Part shown: piece after piece, positions 37,428-50,016 of the stretch
How the letters are laid out: every line of letters starts with the position of its first letter
How positions within the stretch are numbered: the first letter of the stretch is position 1
Notes under the pieces: generated by a model
The model's database searches: none
What the model was told of the DNA's origin: nothing
Seen by the model: the letters and a program-made list of their open reading frames with translations, nothing else
Translations under genes and position numbers: made by a program
Assembly (NCBI RefSeq): GCF_015831345.1
Contig: NZ_JADWYS010000001.1
Span: forward strand, 1,312,118 to 1,376,117
Direction of reading: 5' to 3'
DNA from: Caenimonas aquaedulcis
Lineage (GTDB): Bacteria; Pseudomonadota; Gammaproteobacteria; Burkholderiales; Burkholderiaceae_C
Length of the DNA stretch: 64,000 nucleotides

Positions 37428-38550
37428 CCTGAGCTGGGTCTTGTGGGGCCTGCCCATCGCTTTCGTGCTGGGCTGGCTGGCGTCGCGCCTGGACCTGCGC
37501 CAGCTGCGCATCGAGAACCGCCAGGCGCCCAAGGCGTACTTCCGCGGCCTGAACTTCCTGCTCAACGAACAGCAGGACCAGGCGATCGACGCGTTCATCG
37601 AGGCCGTCCAGAAGGACCCGGACACCACCGAACTGCACTTCGCCCTGGGCAACCTGTTTCGCCGGCGCGGCGAGTACGAGCGCGCGGTGCGCGTTCACGA
37701 ACACCTGTTGTCACGCGCGGACCTGAGCCGCGCCGAACGTCATCGGGCGCAGCACGCGCTGGCGCTCGACTTCCTCAAGGCCGGCCTGCTGGATCGCGCC
37801 GAGGAAGCGCTGCGCAAGCTCGAAGGCACGGCGTACGAGGGTCAGGCGCTGCTCGCCCTGCTGGCCATCTACGAGCGCTCGCGCGACTGGCCCCAGGCTT
37901 CCGAGATCGCCCACAAGCTCGACGCATCCGGGCAGGGCAATTTCAGCGGGCGCCAGGCCCACTACCTGTGCGAGCAGGCTGCGGCCGCGCCGCCGGAACG
38001 GGCCGAACAGCTGCTGCGCGAGGCCATGCAGGCCGCACCCGGCTCCCCGCGTCCCGCCATCGACCTCGCGGCCCTGCAGCGTCGCGCGGGCGATGCACAG
38101 GCGGCCTTCAAGACCTTGACCCGCGCGATCGAGGAAGCCCCGCCGGCCGTGCCGCTGATCGCCAAGCCCCTCACCGACGCCGCCATCGCCTCCGGCAGCC
38201 AGGCGCAGGCCCTGGAGCTCCTGCAGAAGAACTACCGTGCCTCTCCTTCGCTGGACGTCCTCGAGGCCATCGTGGCGCTGGAGCCGGACACCGATGCGGC
38301 GCGCGCCCTCTACGTGAAGCACCTGGAGCGCGAACCTTCGCTCGTGGCCGCCAGCAAGTGGCTCGCGCAGGAAAAGCTGGAGCACGAGCAGTTCCACCCG
38401 CTGGTTCAGGGCGCGCTGGACCACGCGGTCAAGCCGCTCACCCGCTACCGCTGCGCCGCGTGCGGCTTCGAGGCGAAGCAACATTTCTGGCAATGCCCGG
38501 GCTGCCAGGCCTGGGACAGCTATCCCGCGCGTCGGGTCGAGGAACTATGA
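37417..38550 (+). CDS. lapB: Lipopolysaccharide assembly protein B (TPR protein with zinc ribbon)
   Basis: 377 residues. One N-terminal membrane helix (WVLWGLPIAFVLGWLASRL) anchors a cytoplasmic array of TPR repeats (about 45-340, for example AKAYFRGLNFLLNEQQDQAIDAF and LHFALGNLFRRRGEYERAVRV). A C-terminal rubredoxin-like zinc ribbon holds CAACGF and CPGCQAW (four Cys). In E. coli LapB presents LpxC to FtsH and so limits lipid A synthesis. The start at ATG 37417 overlaps lapA. The stop overlaps hldA (ATGA), linking LPS control with heptose synthesis. Confidence 0.93.
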   Translation: MDFDLSWVLWGLPIAFVLGWLASRLDLRQLRIENRQAPKAYFRGLNFLLNEQQDQAIDAFIEAVQKDPDTTELHFALGNLFRRRGEYERAVRVHEHLLSRADLSRAERHRAQHALALDFLKAGLLDRAEEALRKLEGTAYEGQALLALLAIYERSRDWPQASEIAHKLDASGQGNFSGRQAHYLCEQAAAAPPERAEQLLREAMQAAPGSPRPAIDLAALQRRAGDAQAAFKTLTRAIEEAPPAVPLIAKPLTDAAIASGSQAQALELLQKNYRASPSLDVLEAIVALEPDTDAARALYVKHLEREPSLVAASKWLAQEKLEHEQFHPLVQGALDHAVKPLTRYRCAACGFEAKQHFWQCPGCQAWDSYPARRVEEL

Positions 38551-39476
38551 ATCCCAGCAAGCAGCAACTCGCCAAGGCGCGCGTGCTCGTGGTCGGCGAC
38601 GCCATGCTCGACCGCTATTGGCACGGCGCGGTCGACCGCATCTCGCCCGAGGCGCCCGTGCCGGTGGTGAAGGTGACGCGCGAGGAGGAGCGCATCGGCG
38701 CCGCCGCGAACGTCGCGTACAACGTGGCGACGCTGGGGGCGCAGGCGAGCTTCCTCGGCGTGGTCGGCGACGACGAACCGGGCCACCGGCTCGAGCAGCT
38801 GCTGCGCGACACCGGCATCGCCGCACACCTCAAACGGGACCCGGGCTTGCGCACCACGGTGAAGCTTCGCGTGATCGGCCGCCACCAGCAGCTCCTGCGC
38901 ATGGACTTCGAGAACGAACCCGACCACGAAGCCCTCGCCTCGCAGACGGAGGAGTTCGCGCGGCTCGCGCCGGTGCACGACGCCGTGCTCTTCTCCGACT
39001 ACGGCAAGGGCGGCCTCGCCCACATCCCCTCGATGATCGCCGCCGCGCGCGCCGCGGGAAAGTCCGTGCTGGTCGACCCGAAGGGCTCCGACTATTCGCG
39101 CTACGCGGGCGCCTCGCTCATCACGCCCAACCGGCTGGAGCTGCAGCAGGTCGTCGGCTCGTGGCGGAGCGACGACGAGTTGCGCGAGAAGGCGCAGGCC
39201 CTGCGCGCCACGCTGCGGCTGGACGCCGTGCTCGTCACGCTCGGCGAAGACGGGATGACCCTGTTCGACGCCACCGGCGACTCGCATGTGCAGGCGCAGG
39301 CGCGCGAAGTGTTCGACGTGACGGGCGCGGGCGACACCGTGATCGCCACCTTCGCCGCCCTGGTCGCGACGGGCATGGCGCCGCGCGACGCCATGCCGCT
39401 CGCCAACAAGGCCGGCGGCATCGTGGTGGGCAAGTTCGGCACCGCCACCGTTTCCTACGAGGAGCTCTTCTCATGA
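38547..39476 (+). CDS. rfaE1: D-glycero-beta-D-manno-heptose-7-phosphate kinase (HldA/RfaE domain I)
   Basis: 309-residue PfkB/ribokinase-family enzyme that makes heptose-1,7-bisphosphate for the LPS inner core. [29 protein letters not shown] is the RfaE N-terminal signature, [20 protein letters not shown] follows, and the anion-hole motif GAGDT is at 260-264 with catalytic D263. Only the kinase domain is present; the adenylyltransferase that E. coli has fused in HldE is encoded elsewhere (not in this window). It overlaps lapB (ATGA), and a short coupling frame links it to hldD. Confidence 0.93.
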   Translation: MNPSKQQLAKARVLVVGDAMLDRYWHGAVDRISPEAPVPVVKVTREEERIGAAANVAYNVATLGAQASFLGVVGDDEPGHRLEQLLRDTGIAAHLKRDPGLRTTVKLRVIGRHQQLLRMDFENEPDHEALASQTEEFARLAPVHDAVLFSDYGKGGLAHIPSMIAAARAAGKSVLVDPKGSDYSRYAGASLITPNRLELQQVVGSWRSDDELREKAQALRATLRLDAVLVTLGEDGMTLFDATGDSHVQAQAREVFDVTGAGDTVIATFAALVATGMAPRDAMPLANKAGGIVVGKFGTATVSYEELFS

Positions 39477-39559
39477 GCGCAGCGCAGAACCGCTTCAAGC
39501 AAGCGAGCACCCCCTCGGGGGGCAGCCCGGTTTTATCGGGCGTGGGGGCAAACGAATGA
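39473..39559 (+). repeat. Intergenic repeat forming a 28-codon linker frame between rfaE1 and hldD
   Basis: The 79-bp space between rfaE1 and hldD holds a C-run/G-run element (AAGCGAGCACCCCCTCGGGG, 39500-39519, then GGCAG) with two small hairpins (CCCC/GGGG at 39511-39522; CCCG/CGGG at 39526-39540) ending CGTGGGGGC. I recall variants of this element between genes of Comamonadaceae. It is also an open frame: ATG 39473 overlaps the rfaE1 stop (ATGA) and its TGA overlaps the hldD ATG (ATGA). Whether the 28-residue peptide is made is unknown. Confidence 0.55.
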
Positions 39560-40551
39560 CCCGTGTCGTCGTCACCGGAGCCGCGGGCTTCATCGGCAGC
39601 AACATCGTCAAGGGGCTCAACGCGCGCGGGATCGACGACATCATCGCCGTGGACGACCTGACGCAGGGCGACAAGTTCCGCAACCTCGCGGACCTGCGCA
39701 TCGCCGATTACGCCGATGCCGACCTCTTCTACGACCTCTTCGCCGAAGGCTACTTCGGCAAGGTCGAAGCCGTCTTCCACGAGGGCGCGTGCAGCGACAC
39801 GATGGAGACCGACGGCAAGTACATGATGGACAACAACTACACCTTGTCGGTGGGCTTGTTCAACGCATGCCGGGAACGCGGCACGCGCCTGCTCTACGCG
39901 TCGTCGGCGGCGACCTACGGCGGCTCCGAGACGTTCCGGGAATCGCCGGAGTTCGAGCTCCCGCTCAACGTCTACGGCTACTCCAAGCTCCTGTTCGACC
40001 AGCGCATGCGGCGCGAGTGCGGCGAGGATTTCAGGAAGACCCAGCGCCAGGTCGCGGGCTTCCGGTACTTCAACGTCTACGGCCCGCGCGAGCAGCACAA
40101 GGGCCGGATGGCGAGCGTGGCCTTCCACCAGTTCAACCAGTTCAGGGCCGAGGGCAAGGTGAAGCTCTTCGGTGAGTACGGGGGTTACGGCCCCGGCGAG
40201 CAGATGCGGGACTTCGTCTTCGTCGACGACGTGGTCGCGGTGAACCTGTGGTTCTTCGACCATCCGGACAAGTCCGGCATCTTCAACCTCGGCACCGGTC
40301 GCGCGCAGCCCTTCAACGACGTGGCGGTGGCGGTCGTCAACGCACTGGCGTCGCCGGCCCAGCCGCTCGACGCCGCAGGCGCGGCCGCGAAGGGATTGAT
40401 TGAATACGTGCAATTCCCCGATGCGCTGCGCGGCAAGTACCAGTGCTTCACGCAGGCCGACCTCACGGCCTTGCGCGCCGCCGGCTGCGACCACGCGTTC
40501 GCCGATGTAGCCACGGGTGTCGCCAGCTATATGGCCTCGCTCGCCCGCTGA
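39556..40551 (+). CDS. rfaD: ADP-L-glycero-D-manno-heptose 6-epimerase
   Basis: 331-residue extended SDR that inverts C6 of ADP-heptose for the LPS inner core. NADP motif [16 protein letters not shown] (G8, G11, G14), catalytic Y140-x3-K144 in [11 protein letters not shown], and [22 protein letters not shown] and [14 protein letters not shown] are HldD hallmarks. It follows rfaE1 via a repeat-containing linker with ATGA junctions on both sides. Together with LapAB this groups LPS core and lipid A control genes. Confidence 0.95.
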   Translation: MTRVVVTGAAGFIGSNIVKGLNARGIDDIIAVDDLTQGDKFRNLADLRIADYADADLFYDLFAEGYFGKVEAVFHEGACSDTMETDGKYMMDNNYTLSVGLFNACRERGTRLLYASSAATYGGSETFRESPEFELPLNVYGYSKLLFDQRMRRECGEDFRKTQRQVAGFRYFNVYGPREQHKGRMASVAFHQFNQFRAEGKVKLFGEYGGYGPGEQMRDFVFVDDVVAVNLWFFDHPDKSGIFNLGTGRAQPFNDVAVAVVNALASPAQPLDAAGAAAKGLIEYVQFPDALRGKYQCFTQADLTALRAAGCDHAFADVATGVASYMASLAR

Positions 40552-40560
40552 GCGCAGGCT

Positions 40561-40609
40561 GACCCGGTCAACCTCCCGCGCCGCAGGGCGTTAGAGGGGC
40601 GTCCGGGTC
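40561..40609 (+). terminator. Hairpin after rfaD, possible weak terminator
   Basis: GACCCGG (40561-40567) pairs with CCGGGTC (40603-40609), and inner CCTC/GAGG bases can also pair. Only CTTTG follows, so termination would be weak. The rest of the 95-bp gap holds the GAGGAG ribosome binding site of the next gene. Confidence 0.3.
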
Positions 40610-40646
40610 CTTTGCCCGCTCATCCATTCACCCCGAGGAGTTCCTC

Positions 40647-41177
40647 ATGCTCAAGAAAATCCTGGCCGTGCTGGCCATGCTCTACGCCTTCGCCGCCTTT
40701 GCAGCCACCGACGTGAACAAGGCCTCCGCCGCCGAGCTGGACGGCATCAAGGGCATCGGCCCGGGCATCTCCACCAAGATCCTGGACGAGCGCAAGAAGG
40801 GCGCCTTCAAGGACTGGCAGGACTTCATCGACCGCGTGAAGGGCGTGGGAGAGAACAACGCGGCGAAATTCTCCGCCGAGGGCCTGACGGTCAATGGCGC
40901 CACCTTCAAGGGTGTGGCCGCTTCGCCCACCGCGAAGAAGGACGACAAGCCCGCCGCCAAGGCCGAGGAGAAGAAGGCCGCAGCCTCCGCGGCGATGAAG
41001 GAAGAGAAGAAAGACGCCAAGGCCGATGCGAAGGCGCAAGCCAAGGCGAAGAAGGAAGCCGACAAGAAGGCCAAGGCGGAGGCCAAGGCAGAAGCAAAGG
41101 CCCAAAAGGCCGACGCGGCCAAGCCCGCCGCGAGCGCTGCCAAGCCTGCTGCCAGCGCCGCCAGCGCGAAGAAGTAA
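40647..41177 (+). CDS. Secreted helix-hairpin-helix protein with Lys/Ala-rich tail (ComEA-like)
   Basis: 176 residues. A signal peptide (cleavage near AFA-A, about 20) is followed by a ComEA-type helix-hairpin-helix domain (DVNKASAAELDGIKGIGPGI and RVKGVGENNAAKF, two HhH motifs with GIG and GVG turns), the non-specific DNA-binding module of competence protein ComEA. From about residue 90 to the end it is an almost pure Lys/Ala/Glu/Asp tail (for example AKKEADKKAKAEAKAEAKAQ, then KPAASAAKPAASAAS), like a histone H1 tail. A GAGGAG site precedes the ATG. It is a single gene between rfaD and a strong terminator. Confidence 0.85.
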   Translation: MLKKILAVLAMLYAFAAFAATDVNKASAAELDGIKGIGPGISTKILDERKKGAFKDWQDFIDRVKGVGENNAAKFSAEGLTVNGATFKGVAASPTAKKDDKPAAKAEEKKAAASAAMKEEKKDAKADAKAQAKAKKEADKKAKAEAKAEAKAQKADAAKPAASAAKPAASAASAKK

Positions 41178-41194
41178 GCAACTCGCCAGCGGAC

Positions 41195-41224
41195 AAAAAA
41201 AACCCGCCTCGGCGGGTTTTTTTA
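41195..41224. terminator. Bidirectional rho-independent terminator
   Basis: AAAACCCGCC (stem) TC loop GGCGGGTTTT with an A-run on one side and a T-run on the other, in the gap between the helix-hairpin-helix gene and the convergent oxoprolinase gene. It can stop transcription from both sides. Confidence 0.88.
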
Positions 41225-41247
41225 TTGCATGGATTTCGCGCGGGCGA

Positions 41248-44861
<3,614 letters not shown>

Positions 44862-44865
<4 letters not shown>

Positions 44866-45578
44866 CCGCGAATCATAGGTTCAGCGGCCCAGGATTTCAG
44901 TGCCGGGACGTCGGCCAGGCTCAGCACTTCGAATCCCGTCGCGTCACGGATGGCTTGCGCGTAAGGCGGCATGTTGGTGCATTCGAGCACGACAGTGCGC
45001 AGCCGCGGCGCCCTGCCGCGCAACGCCCGCGCCGCCGCGACGACGTCCCGCCCGGCACGGGCGAGGTCCATCGCCGCGTCGTTGCCGAGGATCGCGCGGG
45101 CGAACTCGCCTCCCGGGTCGACGCCCTCGACCATCACGTCCGCCAGCTGGCCCGGCGGCACGCCCGCCTGCCGCAGGTGGGCATCGCCCAGGTGCCGGGC
45201 GTCGATGGTGAGCACGCCCACCTGCGGCTCGCGCGCGAGCAGGGCCGGGAGGAGCAGCAGGCTGGACGTCACCACGGGCACCTTCACGGCGTCCTGCAGG
45301 GCCTCCTGCAGCAGCACCAGAAATCCGCAGCTCGTGGTGATCGCACCCACCCCGTTCGCCTCGAGCTCGCGTGCCGCCGCACTGAACGCCGCCAGCACCG
45401 GCCCTTCCCGCAGGCCCGCGGCATCGCGCACGGCGTCTCGTGGCCCCGCGCCCTCCACCACCCGGAACTCGGTGTCGCCGCGCCAGCTGCCCGGGTGGCC
45501 CACGTCGCCCGGCGGGCGGGGAAAGCGCGTGGACAGCATCAGGATGCCCAGGCGCCGGGCGGGGTCCGGGGGAAACAC
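44862..45578 (-). CDS. Aspartate/glutamate/hydantoin racemase family protein
   Basis: About 238 residues, two-domain racemase fold. Both catalytic cysteines are present: C84 in [11 protein letters not shown] and C200 in [11 protein letters not shown], so a two-base (PLP-independent) racemase or a related decarboxylase is likely. [16 protein letters not shown] at the N-terminus fits maleate isomerase/hydantoin-racemase relatives. I use GTG 45578 as start; ATG 45635 would add 19 residues without improving similarity. It is translationally coupled to the oxoprolinase and divergent from dctP, so a hydantoin or oxoproline racemase role is plausible. Confidence 0.75.
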
Positions 45579-45659
45579 CCGAGATGCTGGCGCAATACTT
45601 GCATTTATGCTGGCTGCTCTCGACAACTCGTCCATCCCCCGCATTCTCACGGAGCGACC

Positions 45660-46625
45660 ATGAATTTCAAACCCGCCCTGATCGCCGCCGCGCTGATCGC
45701 GTCCGGCTCCGCCTTCGCCCAGACCAAGTGGGACCTGCCCGCCGCCTACCCCGCGACGAATTTCCATACCGAAAACCTCGTGCAGTTCGCGAGCGACGTG
45801 GACAAGGCTTCCGGTGGCAAGCTCAAGATCACCGTGCACGCCAACGCGTCGCTCTTCAAGGCCAACGAGATCAAGCGCGCCGTGCAGGGCGGGCAGGCCC
45901 CGATCGGCGAGGTGCTTCTCGTCAACTTCGAAAACGAAAACCCGATCTACGGCGCCGACGGCATCCCCTTCCTGGCCACCGGGTACGGCGACGCGAAGAA
46001 GCTCGCCGCGGCGCAAAAGCCCGTACTCGACAAGCTGCTCGGCGCCCAAGGCATGAAGCTGCTCTACACGGTGGCGTGGCCGCCCCAGGGCATCTACACC
46101 AACAAGGAACTGAACAACGTCGGCGACATGAAGGGCCTGAAGTGGCGCGCCTACAGCCCGGCCACGGCCAAGATCGCGGAACTGGTCGGCGCGGTGCCCG
46201 TCACCATCCAGGCCGCCGAACTCTCGCAGGCGCTCGCCACCGGCGTGGTCAACAGCTACATGAGCTCGGGCTCCACCGGCTACGACTCGAAGACCTACGA
46301 GAGCATCAAGATGTGGTACGACACGCAGGCCTGGCTGCCGAAGAACGCGGTCATCGTGAACACCGCCGCCTTCAATGCGCTGGACAAGCCCACGCAGGAC
46401 GCCGTCCTCAAGGCCGCCGCCGACGCGGAAACCCGCGGCTGGAAGCTCAGCGAGGAAAAAAACCAGTGGTACGTGAACGCGCTGCAGGAAAAGGGCATGA
46501 AGATCATGAAGCCCTCGCCGCAGCTGATGGCCGACCTGAAGAAGGTGGGCGCCGTGATGCTGACGGAGTGGGAAGCCAAGGCCGGCCCGGACGGCACCGC
46601 CGTCATCACCAACTTCCGCAAGTAA
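45660..46625 (+). CDS. dctP: TRAP transporter substrate-binding protein
   Basis: 321-residue periplasmic receptor of a TRAP transporter. Signal peptide cleavage is near AFAQ (22). The mature protein shows the DctP fold with GKLKITVHANASLFKANEIKRAVQGGQAPIGEVLL and WRAYSPATAKIAELVGAVPVTI, the region containing the conserved carboxylate-binding Arg (R in LKWRAYS). The substrate should be an organic acid; the downstream hydantoinase and carbamoylase suggest a hydantoin, ureido acid or oxoproline. A GGAG site lies before the ATG. It is the first gene of the operon dctP-dctQ-dctM-hydantoinase-carbamoylase. Confidence 0.92.
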   Translation: MNFKPALIAAALIASGSAFAQTKWDLPAAYPATNFHTENLVQFASDVDKASGGKLKITVHANASLFKANEIKRAVQGGQAPIGEVLLVNFENENPIYGADGIPFLATGYGDAKKLAAAQKPVLDKLLGAQGMKLLYTVAWPPQGIYTNKELNNVGDMKGLKWRAYSPATAKIAELVGAVPVTIQAAELSQALATGVVNSYMSSGSTGYDSKTYESIKMWYDTQAWLPKNAVIVNTAAFNALDKPTQDAVLKAAADAETRGWKLSEEKNQWYVNALQEKGMKIMKPSPQLMADLKKVGAVMLTEWEAKAGPDGTAVITNFRK

Positions 46626-46635
46626 GCGCGGGAGC

Positions 46636-47169
46636 ATGCGCCGCTTCCTCGACCGGCTCTACCTGGCCTCCGGCGCGGTCGGCGCCGCCTTCATCGCCTT
46701 CATCTGCATCGTGATGATCGCGCAGAGCATCCTGCGCGAATTCGGGGTGCGCACGGGCGCGGCCAACGACGTGGTGGCGTGGTCCTGCGCCGCCGCGTCC
46801 TTCTTCGCGATGGCGCATGCCTTCAAGCACGGCGACTTCGTGCGGGTGACGCTGCTGCTGGAGAAGATGTCGCCGCCGGTGCGCCGCGTGATGGAGATCA
46901 TCTGCCTGGCGATCGCGGCCCTGTCGGTCGGCTACCTGGCCTTCTGGGCCAACAAGTTCACCTACGACAGCTGGCGCTTCCACGAGGTGGCGCAGGGGCT
47001 GCTGCCGATCCCGATCTGGATCCCGCAGGCGAGCTTCGCGCTCGGCTCCATCCTGCTGCTGGTGGCGGTGGTGGACGAACTGGTCATCGTCATCCGGGGC
47101 GCCACACCCACCTACGTGGCGGCGGTCGAGGAGCGCCACGCCAAGGGCGACTTCTCCTCCGACGTGTAG
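46636..47169 (+). CDS. dctQ: TRAP transporter small membrane subunit
   Basis: 177 residues with four predicted helices (for example AFIAFICIVMIAQSIL, AWSCAAASFFAMAHAF, EIICLAIAALSVGYLAFWA and FALGSILLLVAVVDELVIVI) and the short KHGDFVRVTLLLEKM loop, typical of DctQ. It pairs with DctM to form the membrane part driven by a sodium or proton gradient. It sits 10 bp after dctP and 27 bp before dctM, so the three-gene TRAP order is complete. The C-terminus is a cytoplasmic charged tail. Confidence 0.88.
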   Translation: MRRFLDRLYLASGAVGAAFIAFICIVMIAQSILREFGVRTGAANDVVAWSCAAASFFAMAHAFKHGDFVRVTLLLEKMSPPVRRVMEIICLAIAALSVGYLAFWANKFTYDSWRFHEVAQGLLPIPIWIPQASFALGSILLLVAVVDELVIVIRGATPTYVAAVEERHAKGDFSSDV

Positions 47170-47196
47170 CCACCTCCCACAAGAAGAAGAATTTCC

Positions 47197-48507
47197 ATGG
47201 ATATCCTGCTCGTCGGCGGCCTGTTGCTGCTGATCATGATGGTGCTGCTCTCGGGCGGCGTGTGGATCGCGATGACGCTCGCGATCTGCGGCTGGGTCGG
47301 CCAGGCGTTCTTCACGACCACCGCGACGGGCAACAACCTCTTCTCTTCCTTCTGGGAGTCGAATGCCTCCTGGGAGCTCGCCGCGCTGCCGCTCTTCATC
47401 TGGATGGGCGAGATCCTGTTTCGCAGCAAGCTGTCCGAGGAGATGTTCGAAGGCCTGCGCCCGTGGCTCAACAAGGTGCCCGGCCGGCTGATGCACACGA
47501 CCATCCTGGGCTGCGGCATCTTCGGTTCGGTGTCCGGCTCGTCGGCCGCGACCTGCGCGACGATCTCCAAGGTCGCCCTGCCCGAACTCCTCAAGCGCGG
47601 CTACAGCGAGAAGATCACGCTCGGCTCGCTCGCGACCGCCGGCACGCTCGGCATCCTGATCCCGCCCTCGATCACCATGGTGGTGTACGCCGTGGCGGCG
47701 GACGCATCGATCATCCGCATCTTCCTCGCCGGCTTCCTGCCGGGCTTCCTGCTCATGGCGCTTTTCTCGGGCTACATCATCTGGTGGAGCCTGCGCAACC
47801 CCGACCAAGTGCCGCCGGCCGACCCGCCGACCACCTTCATGGAGAAGATCCGCCTCTCGGGCAACCTCATCCCCTGCGCGGCGCTCATCATCTTCATCGT
47901 CTGGGTGCTGATCGCGGGCTACGCCACCGCCACCGAATGCGCGGCCTACGGCGTCGCCGGTTCGCTGGGCCTCGCGTGGTGGAGCAAGTCGCTCACCTGG
48001 AAGACCTTCTGCGAGGGCCTGATGGGCACCACGCGCACCAGCTGCATGATCATGTTCATCCTGGCGGGGGCGTCCTTCCTCACCAAGACCATGGCCTTCA
48101 CCGGCATCCCGCGCGAACTCGCGCAGTGGGTCGACGCCATGCACCTGTCCCCCTACATGCTGATCACCGTCCTCACCGTCGTGTACCTGATCCTGGGCAC
48201 GGCGCTGGACGGGATCAGCATGATCGTGCTCACGAGCGCGGTGGTGCTGCCGATGATCCAGAAGGCCGGGTTCGACCTCATCTGGTTCGGCATCTTCATC
48301 GTGCTGCTCGTGGAAATCGCGGAGGTCACGCCGCCCGTGGGCTTCAACCTCTTCGTGCTGCAGAACATGACCGGCAAGGACAGCAACACCATCGCGCGCG
48401 CCGCCCTGCCCTTCTTCGGCTGCCTGGTGCTGTGCATCGTGCTCATCACGGTCTTTCCGCAGATCGTCACCATCCTGCCGGACGTGGTGATGGGCAAGGA
48501 CAAATAG
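47197..48507 (+). CDS. dctM: TRAP transporter large membrane subunit
   Basis: 436-residue DctM/ion-transporter superfamily permease with about 12 helices. GCGIFGSVSGSSAATCATISKVALPELLKRGY is the first conserved re-entrant segment, TLGILIPPSITMVVYAV follows, and LEIAEVTPPVGFNLFVLQNM (in VEIAEVTPPVGFN form) is the second. These regions host the substrate and Na+ sites. It lies between dctQ and the hydantoinase gene, and no extra fusions or truncation are visible. Confidence 0.93.
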   Translation: MDILLVGGLLLLIMMVLLSGGVWIAMTLAICGWVGQAFFTTTATGNNLFSSFWESNASWELAALPLFIWMGEILFRSKLSEEMFEGLRPWLNKVPGRLMHTTILGCGIFGSVSGSSAATCATISKVALPELLKRGYSEKITLGSLATAGTLGILIPPSITMVVYAVAADASIIRIFLAGFLPGFLLMALFSGYIIWWSLRNPDQVPPADPPTTFMEKIRLSGNLIPCAALIIFIVWVLIAGYATATECAAYGVAGSLGLAWWSKSLTWKTFCEGLMGTTRTSCMIMFILAGASFLTKTMAFTGIPRELAQWVDAMHLSPYMLITVLTVVYLILGTALDGISMIVLTSAVVLPMIQKAGFDLIWFGIFIVLLVEIAEVTPPVGFNLFVLQNMTGKDSNTIARAALPFFGCLVLCIVLITVFPQIVTILPDVVMGKDK

Positions 48508-48537
48508 GCAACTGGCGCGAGGCGGTAGAGTGGGGAC

Positions 48538-50016
48538 ATGAGCGACTTCGACCTCACCGTGCGCAACGCGCGCATCGTCACCGCCGACAGCGAAGTCACC
48601 GGCGACATCGGCGTGCGCGGCGAGACGATCGCGCAGGTCGGCCAAGGACTCGCCCCCGGAAGGATCGACATCGACGCGCAAGGCGGCTTCGTCATCCCCG
48701 GCGGCATCGACAGCCACTGCCACATCGAGCAGCTCTCCAGCATGGGCGTGATGTGCGCGGACAACTGGCTCACCGCGACGCAGTCCGCCGCGTTCGGCGG
48801 CACCACCACGGTGATGCCGTTCGCGGCGCAGCACCGTGGCGATTCGCTGCGCACGGTCACGCGCGACTACCTCGCGAGCGCCGCGCGGCAAGCCGTCATC
48901 GACTACAGCCCGCACCTCATCCTGTCGGAGACCGATGCGCAGACGCTGGGCGAGGACCTGCCCGCGTTGATCCGCGAGGGCATCACCTCGTTCAAGGTCT
49001 TCATGACCTACGACAGGCTGAAACTCGACGACGCGCAGCTGCTCGACGTCTTCGCCGTGGCCGCGCGGGAAGGCGCGCTGACGATGGTGCACGCGGAGAA
49101 CAACGACGTGATCTCGTGGATCGCGCGGCACCTCATCGCCGCGGGCCACGTTGCCCCGAAGTTCCACGCGGTGGCGCACGCGCCCGCTGCGGAAATCGAG
49201 GCCGCGCATCGCGCGATCCAGCTCGCGTCCGTGTGCGACGCGCCGGTGCTGATCGTCCACGTGTCCACCGCGGGCGCCGCCTCCGCGATCGCCTCCGCGC
49301 AGATGCTCGGCGCGCCCGTGCTCGGCGAAACCTGCCCGCACTACCTGCTGCTCACCGCGGACGACCTCGACCTGCCGGGCACGGAAGGCGCGAAGTACTG
49401 CTGCAGCCCGCCGCCGCGCGATGCCGCGTCCCAGGAAGCCCTGTGGGACGCCATCCGGCGTGGCGTCCTCAAGCTGTACTCCTCCGACCACGCCCCCTAT
49501 CGCTACGACGCGAGCGGCAAGCTGCCGCATGGGGACGCCACCACGTTCAAGCAGGTCGCCAACGGCTTGCCCGGGCTCGAGTTGCGCATGCCGCTGCTGT
49601 ATTCCGAAGGCGTGCGCAAGGGCCGCATCGACATGCGGCAATTCGTCGCGCTCACGTCCACGAACCACGCGAAGACCTACGGCATGTACCCGCGCAAGGG
49701 CGCGATCCAGCCGGGCAGCGACGCGGACCTCGTGATCTGGGACGCGGACCGCACGCGCCGCGTCACGTATTCGATGCTGCACGATGCCGCCGGCTACACG
49801 CCCTATGAGGGACGCGAGGTGACGGGCTGGCCTGGCGTGGTGATCAATCGCGGCCGCGTCGTGGTGGAGAACGGCGCGCTTCACGCCGGCAGCGGCGCAG
49901 GACGATTCATTCCGCGCGGCGCGCCCGCCCCGGTGCTGGAGCGGCGCGCGCCCAGCGAGCGCGCACAATGGATGCGGTCGATCTTCTCTCTCGCATCGCA
50001 CAGGAAAAATTCATGA
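48538..50016 (+). CDS. D-hydantoinase / dihydropyrimidinase-type amidohydrolase
   Basis: 492-residue cyclic amidase with the complete binuclear-metal site of the family: H60 and H62 (DSHCHIEQ), the carboxylated lysine K153 (SFKVFMTY), H185 (MVHAEN), H241 (VHVST) and D317 (SSDHAPY). It opens hydantoin or dihydropyrimidine rings to N-carbamoyl amino acids. The carbamoylase gene overlapping it by 4 bp (ATGA) takes the next step, so D-hydantoinase is the best reading rather than a pyrimidine-only role. It lies 31 bp after dctM in the same operon. Confidence 0.93.
   Translation: MSDFDLTVRNARIVTADSEVTGDIGVRGETIAQVGQGLAPGRIDIDAQGGFVIPGGIDSHCHIEQLSSMGVMCADNWLTATQSAAFGGTTTVMPFAAQHRGDSLRTVTRDYLASAARQAVIDYSPHLILSETDAQTLGEDLPALIREGITSFKVFMTYDRLKLDDAQLLDVFAVAAREGALTMVHAENNDVISWIARHLIAAGHVAPKFHAVAHAPAAEIEAAHRAIQLASVCDAPVLIVHVSTAGAASAIASAQMLGAPVLGETCPHYLLLTADDLDLPGTEGAKYCCSPPPRDAASQEALWDAIRRGVLKLYSSDHAPYRYDASGKLPHGDATTFKQVANGLPGLELRMPLLYSEGVRKGRIDMRQFVALTSTNHAKTYGMYPRKGAIQPGSDADLVIWDADRTRRVTYSMLHDAAGYTPYEGREVTGWPGVVINRGRVVVENGALHAGSGAGRFIPRGAPAPVLERRAPSERAQWMRSIFSLASHRKNS

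Noticed and set aside
46606-50001. Open frame of 1131 codons antisense to the TRAP and hydantoinase genes
   Set aside because: Repetitive His/Arg/Asp/Glu-rich translation typical of reverse-strand GC-rich frames; it spans four well-supported genes.
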